A stretch of 64,000 nt of DNA, taken from positions 4,588,001 through 4,652,000 of the forward strand of contig OY729512.2 in assembly GCA_963422445.2 (NCBI GenBank), in the 5' to 3' direction. A program made the position numbers and the translations under genes. The notes under the pieces are model-generated. The model did no database searches. It had not been told where the DNA came from and saw only the letters and a list, made by a program, of their open reading frames with translations. This document shows, in pieces, positions 56,698 to 64,000 of this stretch (its first letter is position 1; each line of letters begins with the position of its first letter). The stretch comes from G963422445 sp963422445 (GTDB lineage Bacteria; Pseudomonadota; Alphaproteobacteria; Thalassobaculales; Thalassobaculaceae).

Positions 56698-57557
56698 GAT
56701 GCGGATCCCGCCGCGGCGGCATGGGAAAGATAGGCGTCATGCATCTGCATGCTTATCGACCCGGCTCGGCCATTGCCGATAACCGCATCGTCGATGCGCG
56801 TGACCGGTGTCACGAATGAAGTTGCCGAGGTCACGAACGCCTCACGCGCGGCTTTTGCCTCGGCAACGGTAAACGACCGCTCATCGAAGTCCAGGCCATT
56901 GCGCCGGGCCAGATCGATCACCGCCTTCCGGGTCACACCGCTGAGAATGTCATGACCGATGCCGCGGGTGACCAGCCGACCGTCTCTCGTGACGATCCAT
57001 GCGTTGGTCGACGTGCCTTCCGTGACTTCCCCGGCTGTGTTCACCTGCCACGCTTCGTAGGCGTTGGCCTCGCGGGCCTGTTGCTTGCCGAGAATGTTCG
57101 GAAGCAAGGATATCGACTTGATGTCGCACCGCGCCCACCGAAGATCCGGAATCGTGATCACGGCAGCACCATTTTCGACCTTGACGCGTGGCGGCAGCGC
57201 GAGACGCCGCGCTGTCATGACCAGACTCGGGACGGCAGCGGCCGGAAACGGGTGATCCCGCCGTGCGGCACCGCGCGTTATCTGCAGATAGATGATGCCG
57301 GTCTCGATCCGGTTGCGACGCAGAACCTCCTGCATTATCAGGCGCAGCGGCGCACGCGCCATCGGCGGCGCAATCCGCAACTCCCGCAACGACCGGTCGA
57401 GACGGTCGAGATGCGGCGCGTCGTCGACCATGCGGCCATGACGAACGAAGACGACCTCATAGACACCGTCCGCGAACTGGTAACCCCTGTCCTCGACATG
57501 CACCCTGGCCTCCGCATGCGGCAGATAGCGGCCATTCACATAGGCAATTCGCGACAT
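56694..57557 (-). CDS. dat: D-amino-acid transaminase
   Basis: A class IV PLP-dependent aminotransferase of about 287 residues, interconverting D-amino acids and 2-oxo acids, for example supplying D-glutamate or D-alanine. It contains YVNGRYLPHAEARVHVEDRGYQFADGVYEV, YLQITRGAARRDH, the PLP-lysine segment DIKSISLLPNILGKQQA, and EVTEGTSTNAWIV. The start MSRIAYVNGRYLP at 57557 was chosen over the upstream ATG at 57689, which would overlap trkA. It lies 44 bp behind trkA, in the order seen in many Alphaproteobacteria (ntrYX-trkA-dat-hfq-hflX). Confidence 0.9.
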   Translation of the reverse strand: MSRIAYVNGRYLPHAEARVHVEDRGYQFADGVYEVVFVRHGRMVDDAPHLDRLDRSLRELRIAPPMARAPLRLIMQEVLRRNRIETGIIYLQITRGAARRDHPFPAAAVPSLVMTARRLALPPRVKVENGAAVITIPDLRWARCDIKSISLLPNILGKQQAREANAYEAWQVNTAGEVTEGTSTNAWIVTRDGRLVTRGIGHDILSGVTRKAVIDLARRNGLDFDERSFTVAEAKAAREAFVTSATSFVTPVTRIDDAVIGNGRAGSISMQMHDAYLSHAAAAGSAS

Positions 57558-57600
57558 GAGTCCGGCTCCGCCCCAGCTGATCGCCCGTGAGCCCTGCGGC

Positions 57601-58977
57601 TCAGAAATAGTCAAGCCGCACGGAAAACATCTTTTCAACCTTCTTGACCGCCTGATAGGTCGTGAACAGAACCACCCTGTCGCCGACATTGATCACGGTC
57701 CCGCCCCGCGGCGTGATCACCTTACCGCCACGCAGCACCGACCCGATCATGACTCCGTCGGGAAGGCGAGCGTCGCGCAAAGGCTTGCCGATCAGGGACG
57801 ATGTTGCCAGGGCCTCGGCCTCGATGACTTCTCCGAAATCCTGTCTGACCGAATAGATGCCCCGAATACTGCCCCGCCGGACATATTCCAGGATCGATGA
57901 GACCGTGATCATCCGCGGATTGACAACCGCATCGATCGCCAACGGTGTGACCACTTGGGCATAGGACTGATTATTGATCAGAGTCAGTGACCGCCTGGCC
58001 CCGGCTCGCTTGGCGAGCAGAGAACTGATGATATTCACTTGATCGTTGTTGGAGACCGCAATGAAGGTCTCGGTCTGCCCGATATTCGCCTCCACCAGGA
58101 TTTCCGGGTCGAGCGCGTCGCCGTTCAGAACCATCGTGTGATCGAGAGCCTGGGCGACATGTTTGGCGCGGTCGGAATTGAATTCAATCACCTTGGCCCG
58201 AACACCGTCATGGTCCCGCTCTATCTCCCGCGCCAGAGTCAGGCCGATATTGCCGCCGCCGGCGATGATCACGCTGCGGCCCTCAATCTCTTCATGGCCG
58301 AACGCCGCCATGGCCCGTCCGAGATGCTCCGCATCGCAGACGAAATACACATCATCCCCGGGCAGCATGTGATCGATGCTCTTCGGGACAATGCCCTGGT
58401 CGTTGCGGATGATCCCGACAATGACAATGCTGAGATCGGGAAACAGCTGGGTCAGCTGGCGAATCGGGGTATCGACAATCGGGCAGGTCTCATCGCAACG
58501 CACACCAACCACCCGGACCAGTCCGTCCGCCATGGATGCGACATCGAAGGCCCCCGGCACCTGAAGGCGGCGGCCGATTGCGCGCGCAACCTCGCGCTCG
58601 GGCACAATATACTCGTCGATGCCCATGTTCCCGCGACTGATCAGATTCCCCCAGTTGGGCCTCAGATATTCCTGTTGCCGGATACGGGCAATTGTCTTGC
58701 CGACCTCGAACAATGTATGCGCGATCCGGCAGGCGACCATATTGACTTCGTCGGACAGGGTCACCGCGATCAGCATGTCGGCCTCGGCAATACCGGCCCG
58801 TTCGAGAACATCCGGCAGAGATGCGTGGCCGAGAACGCTGCGAACCTCAAGGGTTTCGCCAATCTTCTGCACCAGCGACGGATTCTGATCGACGACCGTG
58901 ACGTCGTTGTCTTCGCTCGCGAGATGTTTGGCGATACTGGACCCGACTTCCCCGGCACCGCAGATGACGAATTTCAT
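57601..58977 (-). CDS. trkA: Trk potassium transporter regulatory subunit TrkA
   Basis: A 458-residue cytoplasmic NAD-binding regulator of the Trk potassium channel. It has two RCK repeats: the first starts KFVICGAGEVGSSIAKHLAS (GxGxxG) with VVDQNP, the second SVIIAGGGNIGLTLAREIERD with ILVEANIGQTETFIAVSNND. Each repeat carries a TrkA-C-like domain; GGKVITPRGGTVINVGDRVVLFT near the end is typical. It sits 9 bp after ntrX. Confidence 0.95.
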   Translation of the reverse strand: MKFVICGAGEVGSSIAKHLASEDNDVTVVDQNPSLVQKIGETLEVRSVLGHASLPDVLERAGIAEADMLIAVTLSDEVNMVACRIAHTLFEVGKTIARIRQQEYLRPNWGNLISRGNMGIDEYIVPEREVARAIGRRLQVPGAFDVASMADGLVRVVGVRCDETCPIVDTPIRQLTQLFPDLSIVIVGIIRNDQGIVPKSIDHMLPGDDVYFVCDAEHLGRAMAAFGHEEIEGRSVIIAGGGNIGLTLAREIERDHDGVRAKVIEFNSDRAKHVAQALDHTMVLNGDALDPEILVEANIGQTETFIAVSNNDQVNIISSLLAKRAGARRSLTLINNQSYAQVVTPLAIDAVVNPRMITVSSILEYVRRGSIRGIYSVRQDFGEVIEAEALATSSLIGKPLRDARLPDGVMIGSVLRGGKVITPRGGTVINVGDRVVLFTTYQAVKKVEKMFSVRLDYF

Positions 58978-58986
58978 CGGTCCGAC

Positions 58987-60390
58987 TCAGCCAGTCCTGG
59001 TCAGCCGGTCCCCCTGCATGACCCCGAGCAGCTTGAGCTTGCGGTGCAGGGCCGAACGTTCCATCCCGACGAAATTCGCGGTGCGCGAAATATTGCCGTC
59101 GAACCGGTCCACCTGAAGCATGAGATACTCACGCTCGAAGATCTCGCGGGCGTCGCGCAGCGACATACTCATGAACTCGACACGCCGGTCGGACAGAGCC
59201 GGATTCGTCGCCGAAGCGATGATTTCCGACGGCAGCATCTCAGCCCGTATATCGTCGCGCGGCGGCCCCGGTGCCATGATCAGCACCCAGTCGATGACAT
59301 TACGCAACTGCCGGACATTGCCCGGCCAGTCATAAGCCTGCAGGGCAACCATCGCATCCTCGCCAATGGCGCGCAGCGGCCGGCCCGAAGCTTCAGTCGA
59401 TTGCCTGAGAAAATGCTGCACGATGAGCGGAATGTCGTCGCGCCGGTCGCGCAACGCCGGTACGGATACCGGCACTACATTCAGGCGATAGAACAAATCT
59501 TCCCGGAATCGGCCGGCGGCGATCTCCTGCTGCATGTCGCGGTTGGTCGACGCGAGAACCCGGACGTCCACCGGAACCTCGGTATCGCCGCCAACCCTCC
59601 GGAAACGCTGCTCATGCAGAACCCGGACAATCTTGCCCTGGGTCTCGCGCGACATATCGGTCACTTCGTCGAGCAGCAACGTTCCGCCATGGGCACGTTC
59701 GAGCACGCCAATCCGGCGCTGTCCCGCCGTTGCCGTCTCCGCCGAGCCGCTTCCAAATAGTTCGTGTTCCATGCGCGCAGGGTCCAGCGTTGCGCAATTC
59801 AACACAATGAACGGCCCGTTGCTCCGCGCCGATTTGGCGTGAATCAGGCTCGCCACGACTTCCTTTCCGGCGCCAGCCGGGCCGGTAATCAGCACCCGGC
59901 TTGCCGTCGAAGCCACCTTCTGGATGGCATTGCGAACTTGGTTGATGCCCGCAGACCGGCCAATCAGATCCAGAGTCAACCCGGCCTTGCGCCGCAACTC
60001 CAAGTTTTCCTCAAAAAGCCTTGCCGCTTCCGTCGCGCGGCGCACGAGCAATAACAACCGATCGATCTTGAAAGGTTTTTCGATAAAATCATAGGCACCA
60101 CGCCTCGTCGCATCCACCGCAATCTCGATCGTGCCATGGCCGCTGATCATGATAACCGGAAGTGCCGGATGCAGCTCCTTGATCTGGTCGAGAATTTCGA
60201 GCCCGCTGAGAGCGCTCTGCTTCAACCAGATATCGAGGATCACCAGGTTCGGGCGGCGAATGTTGATCTCCCGCATCGCCTCGGTAGAATTGCAGGCCTG
60301 CCGGGTTTTGTAATCCTCGTCTTCAAGGATCTCGGCGATCAAGGCTCGAATGTCGGCCTCATCGTCCACAATCAGTATATCACTTGCCAT
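58987..60390 (-). CDS. ntrX: Nitrogen response regulator NtrX
   Basis: A 467-residue response regulator: receiver domain (ILIVDDEADIRALIAEILED, phospho-Asp near residue 53 in LVILDIWLK), AAA+ domain (RVLITGPAGAGKEVVASLIH as Walker A; GTLLLDEVTDM as Walker B) and a C-terminal helix-turn-helix (NFVGMERSALHRKLKLLG). The sigma-54-contact GAFTGA loop is replaced by GSAETATAGQRRIG, as is usual for alphaproteobacterial NtrX, so it may act differently from NtrC. It is paired with ntrY upstream. Confidence 0.95.
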   Translation of the reverse strand: MASDILIVDDEADIRALIAEILEDEDYKTRQACNSTEAMREINIRRPNLVILDIWLKQSALSGLEILDQIKELHPALPVIMISGHGTIEIAVDATRRGAYDFIEKPFKIDRLLLLVRRATEAARLFEENLELRRKAGLTLDLIGRSAGINQVRNAIQKVASTASRVLITGPAGAGKEVVASLIHAKSARSNGPFIVLNCATLDPARMEHELFGSGSAETATAGQRRIGVLERAHGGTLLLDEVTDMSRETQGKIVRVLHEQRFRRVGGDTEVPVDVRVLASTNRDMQQEIAAGRFREDLFYRLNVVPVSVPALRDRRDDIPLIVQHFLRQSTEASGRPLRAIGEDAMVALQAYDWPGNVRQLRNVIDWVLIMAPGPPRDDIRAEMLPSEIIASATNPALSDRRVEFMSMSLRDAREIFEREYLMLQVDRFDGNISRTANFVGMERSALHRKLKLLGVMQGDRLTRTG

Positions 60391-60428
60391 GACCTTCGCC
60401 CCTTTCCGGGACCCGGTTGCCCGCGCTC

Positions 60429-62723
60429 TTACCCTATGTCCCCGGGCACAACCCCATCGATCGTACGGTCGAGGAACAGGCGAAACTCCATCATCACCAT
60501 AGCGCCACCACCGACACGATCCACCAAGCGCAACCGACCTTTGTGATCTTCCATGATCTTTGAAACAATTGCCAGCCCCAATCCGGTTCCATGTTCCCGG
60601 GTCGTGACATAGGGTTCTGTCAGACGGTGGCGGTAAACGTCAGGTAAGCCCCGCCCATTATCACTGATTGTCACGATGACATGCGCGGGGTCAAGCGTTA
60701 CCTCAATCCAAATCCATCCTGGCTCACCAGGATCTTCAGCCAAGCGCGCTTCAACGGAGTCGGCCGCATTCTGCAACAGATTTGTAACGGCCTGGCGGAT
60801 CTGCCGGGCGTCGAACTGCAGCCAAATCTTGGCGGATGGCAGGACCAGCTCGTAATTGAGCGCAGGATAAGCAGCCTCATGCAATGCCGTTTGCTCGCGC
60901 AGGACAACCGCCAGGTCCGCATCATCAAGGACCGCGCTTGGCATCCGCGCGAAGGCGGAAAACTCGTCGACCATACGACCGATATCTTCCACCTGACGGA
61001 CGATGGTATCAATCAATGCCGAAAATGTTTCGCGGTCGTCCGTAACGTGGCCAAGGTACTTGCGTTTCAGACGCTCCGCCGACAACTGGATCGGGGTCAA
61101 TGGATTCTTGATCTCATGGGCAATACGCCGTGCAACATCCGCCCAGGCCGCCTTGAGTTGAGCCGATTGCAATTCGGTGATATCGTCGAAAGTAAAAACA
61201 AACCCGCTGACATTGCCGTCCGTCACCTCGGCCGTGATCCGCGACAGCAGGGTAATCCGCAGGCCATCGCGCCAGACCTCGATCTCGGCTTCGGCGCGCC
61301 TCTGCGGCTGGCGCCTGCAAAACGCCAGCAGGTCGCCGGTCTCCGGCAGGACATCGACCAGGCGCCGCTCGGCAAGCGCGTCGAGCGGCAAGCCGAGAAG
61401 CTGCGCCGCCGAGCGGTTCGGAAGATTGATACGGCCATCGCCGTCAAGCCCGATAACACCGGCAGACACCCCGCCAAGGACGGCTTCGGTGAAGCGGCGG
61501 CGCCTGTCTTCGGTACGATGCGCCTCGAGCAGATCATCTCTCTGAGCTGCCAACTGTTGCGTCATCCGGTTGAAAACATGGCTTAATGTATTGAAACCAG
61601 TAACTTCGCTCTCGCGGACCCGGGCATCGAGATCCCCTTCGCTGACCCGTTGAGCGGCATTGATGAGCTCACTGATCGGGGCGGCCATGCGCGTCGCCAG
61701 ATTCAGCCCGACCGAGATTGCCGCGAACAGAAGCAGAAGTGAAACCACGCCAAATATCAGGCCGAACGTGATCTGGATCTCGAATCGGCGGCCCTCGAGT
61801 TCCCGGTACTCGGTCGCCGCCCGTTCGGTTTCCTCGATGTATTCGAGAATCCCGGCATCGACAAATCGGCCGACATAGAGATAAGCATCGACAAAACCCT
61901 CAAGCCGAACCAGCGTCCTGATCCGGTCGACGTCACCGGTAATCGTCACCACCTCACCGCGCTGCGCCCGCAAGAAGGCCTCTTCCGGCAACGGCTCGAA
62001 CTCGAAGGTCAGGCTGAGCCCGGTCCGCGCCATGACCTGGCCCGAACCATCGAAGACGATTGCTTCGCTGAGATTGCGCACCGCTGCCTGCGCACCCAGG
62101 GTTTGGCGCAGGCGCTTCGGCCGCGTCCACAACATGGCGGCGTCGCGATTCAGATCGTTGGCCATCGCCAAGGCATCGCCAAGAATGTTGCGCCGATGCT
62201 CTTCGAGATAGGACTGGGCGACCGCGCGCGAGGACTCGACCGCAGTGCCGATCCGCTCGGTGAACCATGACCGGATACCGAAGTCGAAAAACAGCACCGA
62301 AAACACCGCGACCACGATCGCGGGGGTTATCGTGACGCCGCTGAACAGCATCACCAGACGCACATGCAAACGCGATCCGGCGAGACCCTGGCGACGTTGA
62401 GCCCACAAGCCGACCAGCCGTTGTCCGACCAACAGCACCAGCAGCACCAGCAATGTCAGGTCAAGATAGAGCAGGCCCAGCACGATCTCGGGATCAGGTC
62501 CTGCCGGCCCGGCATTGGTGAAGGTAGCGTAGGTTCCGACTCCGGCAGCAATGGCCAGAAGAACCACCGCATAGGCCGCCTTGCGCACCAAACCTACCCG
62601 TCGCGACCAAGCCATCAGCCGCAGCCCCCAGTTGGCACGCTGCGTCGCGTCGAAAGCAGTCCGACCGGTCGCTGCCGGCACATCCGTCGAACTGTCAGTT
62701 TTTGCGAGCGTCATGTCGATCAT
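60429..62723 (-). CDS. ntrY: Sensor histidine kinase NtrY
   Basis: A sensor kinase of about 764 residues pairing with NtrX. N-terminal transmembrane helices (AAYAVVLLAIAAGVGTYATF, LGLLYLDLTLLVLLVLLVGQ, GVTITPAIVVAVFSVLF), a periplasmic sensor part, a HAMP domain near PISELINAAQRVSEGDLDAR, a PAS domain (EAVLGGVSAGVIGLDGDGRI), the H-box RIAHEIKNPLTPIQLSAERL with the phospho-His, and the ATPase N and G boxes (LLQNAADSV, ISDNGRGLPD, REHGTGLGLAIV). The start at 62723 (MIDMTLAKTDSS) was chosen over a frame running into ntrC. It senses nitrogen or redox state in relatives. Confidence 0.95.
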   Translation of the reverse strand: MIDMTLAKTDSSTDVPAATGRTAFDATQRANWGLRLMAWSRRVGLVRKAAYAVVLLAIAAGVGTYATFTNAGPAGPDPEIVLGLLYLDLTLLVLLVLLVGQRLVGLWAQRRQGLAGSRLHVRLVMLFSGVTITPAIVVAVFSVLFFDFGIRSWFTERIGTAVESSRAVAQSYLEEHRRNILGDALAMANDLNRDAAMLWTRPKRLRQTLGAQAAVRNLSEAIVFDGSGQVMARTGLSLTFEFEPLPEEAFLRAQRGEVVTITGDVDRIRTLVRLEGFVDAYLYVGRFVDAGILEYIEETERAATEYRELEGRRFEIQITFGLIFGVVSLLLLFAAISVGLNLATRMAAPISELINAAQRVSEGDLDARVRESEVTGFNTLSHVFNRMTQQLAAQRDDLLEAHRTEDRRRRFTEAVLGGVSAGVIGLDGDGRINLPNRSAAQLLGLPLDALAERRLVDVLPETGDLLAFCRRQPQRRAEAEIEVWRDGLRITLLSRITAEVTDGNVSGFVFTFDDITELQSAQLKAAWADVARRIAHEIKNPLTPIQLSAERLKRKYLGHVTDDRETFSALIDTIVRQVEDIGRMVDEFSAFARMPSAVLDDADLAVVLREQTALHEAAYPALNYELVLPSAKIWLQFDARQIRQAVTNLLQNAADSVEARLAEDPGEPGWIWIEVTLDPAHVIVTISDNGRGLPDVYRHRLTEPYVTTREHGTGLGLAIVSKIMEDHKGRLRLVDRVGGGAMVMMEFRLFLDRTIDGVVPGDIG

Positions 62724-62790
62724 GCCGTCTCCCGCCGGGTTCGCGACATCCCTGTTGCCGACAATTCCTGAAGCATGTTTCAGTTTGCCG

Positions 62791-64000
62791 TTACTTTCTG
62801 CCCCGCACCACCGGAACATCAAGTTCGCGGATTTTCTTGCGCAATGTATTGCGGTTCAGGCCCAGCAATTCAGCCGCACGCAGCTGATTGCCGTTAGTGG
62901 CGAGCAATGTACGAATAATCAGCGGGCGTTCGACCTCGCGCAAAAAGCGGTCATGCAAGCCAGCTGGCAGTTCACCGCCCGGATGCGCCGCAAAATATTC
63001 ATCGAGATGACGCTCGACGGCCTGCGGCAGACTTTCAGGTTTTTGTGGCCCGCGGACGGTCACATTGCGACCGTGATCCTGCAATTCCCTGGCGATCACT
63101 TCGGCGCCGATCACATCTTCGGAATAAAGTGCCGCCAGACGCTTCACGAGGTTTTCCAGTTCACGGACATTGCCCGGCCAGGCATGAGCCGCCAACACCG
63201 ACACGGCTGCCGAATCAACGTTCTTGAGCGGCAAACCGAGGCGGGCAGCCTGGTGGAGAAAATGATTGACCAGATCCGGAATGTCCTCGCGACGCTCCCG
63301 CAAAGGCGGCACTCGAAGCGGGACCACGTTCAAGCGGTAGAACAGATCCTCACGAAACTGGCCGTCCCGAATGAACTGACGCAAGTCGCGGTGAGTCGCG
63401 GCGATGACCCGGACATTGGCCCGCACCGGGTCGCGGCCGCCGACGGTGGTGTACTCGCCTTCTTGCAGAACCCGGAGCAAGCGGGTCTGCGCCTCGGGCG
63501 GCATGTCGCCGATTTCATCCAGAAACAATGTACCGTTCTGAGCTTGGCCAAAGCGCCCCGTGGTCCTTCGCGCGGCACCGGTAAAGGCGCCCTTCTCATG
63601 GCCAAACAATTCGCTTTCGATCAGATCGCGTGGAATCGCCGCCATGTTGATAGCGACAAACGGCCCCCCGCTGCGTTTGCCGTAGTCATGCAAGCCGCGA
63701 GCGATCAGCTCCTTCCCGGTTCCCGACTCGCCGGTAATCATCACTGTAAGGTCGGTCCCCATGAGCCGGGCCATCACCCTGTAGATTTCCTGCATGGATG
63801 GCGAACGGCCAATCAGTGGCATGTCGTCACTGCCTGGCTCCCCGGTCTCCGCGAGCCCGACACCGGACGGCGGCGACAGGGCCTTGCGCACCGCCTCGGT
63901 GAGCTTCGAGAGGTCAAAGGGTTTGGGCAGGTAATCGAACGCACCGCGTTCCGAGGCCTGGACCGCAGTCAGCAAGGTGTTCCGGGCGCTCATCACGATG
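62791..64000 (-). CDS. ntrC: Nitrogen regulation response regulator NtrC (5' end outside the window)
   Basis: The last 400-odd residues of NtrC, a sigma-54 activator of nitrogen genes. The end of the receiver domain (SERGAFDYLPKPFDL) is followed by the AAA+ domain: Walker A TGESGTGKELIARGLHDYG, the sigma-54 loop HEKGAFTGAARR, Walker B GTLFLDEIGDM and RLNVVPLRVPPLRERREDI. The C-terminal Fis-type helix-turn-helix reads ATNGNQLRAAELLGLNRNTLRKKI. It continues beyond position 64000. Together with ntrY and ntrX it forms the usual ntrC-ntrYX block. Confidence 0.96.
   Translation of the reverse strand, partial: IVMSARNTLLTAVQASERGAFDYLPKPFDLSKLTEAVRKALSPPSGVGLAETGEPGSDDMPLIGRSPSMQEIYRVMARLMGTDLTVMITGESGTGKELIARGLHDYGKRSGGPFVAINMAAIPRDLIESELFGHEKGAFTGAARRTTGRFGQAQNGTLFLDEIGDMPPEAQTRLLRVLQEGEYTTVGGRDPVRANVRVIAATHRDLRQFIRDGQFREDLFYRLNVVPLRVPPLRERREDIPDLVNHFLHQAARLGLPLKNVDSAAVSVLAAHAWPGNVRELENLVKRLAALYSEDVIGAEVIARELQDHGRNVTVRGPQKPESLPQAVERHLDEYFAAHPGGELPAGLHDRFLREVERPLIIRTLLATNGNQLRAAELLGLNRNTLRKKIRELDVPVVRGRK

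Noticed and set aside
58039..59760. A plus-strand open frame of about 570 codons over trkA and ntrX
   Set aside because: Antisense to two clearly identified genes; a shadow.

Overview
The window looks like part of a high-GC alphaproteobacterial chromosome. The strongest evidence is the right-hand end (51-64 kb), where ntrC, ntrY, ntrX, trkA, a D-amino-acid transaminase, a HAD phosphatase, hfq and hflX lie in one minus-strand block followed by groES-groEL with a CIRCE operator. That order is typical of Rhodospirillales-like genomes. The exact taxon cannot be read from the sequence alone.

Layout. 0.3-16.5 kb is mostly intact metabolism: a minus-strand set (SDR, MDR alcohol dehydrogenase, thiolase, frameshifted MetE-like gene), a TAXI-type TRAP transporter, a gamma-glutamyltransferase, a DMT exporter, a cyclase-family hydrolase and an NDP-forming acyl-CoA synthetase. 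One 2.35-kb insertion element (8174-10522) sits directly behind the TRAP permease. 16.7-50 kb is an insertion-sequence island. At least eleven elements or remnants occur there (IS1634 x2, IS1380, IS1182, IS66, IS5-type x3, an unassigned IS4-superfamily element, IS630, IS1595) plus a 111-bp MITE and a topoisomerase III fragment. Between them lie chromosomal genes, many of them broken: cysE, a PCuAC copper chaperone, sco1, an SDR-DoxX gene, a polyol dehydrogenase and a FecB-like binding protein. The amidase, mannitol dehydrogenase, DUF2269 protein and sorbitol/mannitol ABC transporter are intact. 51-64 kb is ordinary core genome.

Several insertions can be resolved to the base: target-site duplications and inverted repeats are visible for the DruA-Tn5 element, the IS66 element, the MITE, the IS1595 element, the 37.3-kb element and the nested IS5/IS1634 pair. 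Removing three of them (IS66, MITE, 37.3-kb element) restores continuous reading frames, so the island formed by insertion into working operons.

The most unusual theme is the DruA/DUF4338 domain, the family named from the Druantia anti-phage system. It appears three times, always attached to a transposase: fused to a Tn5/IS4-type DDE transposase (8.2-10.5 kb), translationally coupled behind an IS66 transposase inside its inverted repeats (26.6-27.5 kb), and as a decayed fusion (46.9-48.0 kb). This suggests a transposition-linked role for the family. A second notable point is an Hfq whose near-universal YKH motif reads YMH.

The many frameshifts, nonsense codons and small deletions in and around the island, next to intact core genes, fit a lineage undergoing IS expansion and gene loss, as in recent host-associated bacteria. 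Some single-base indels in homopolymers could be sequencing errors.
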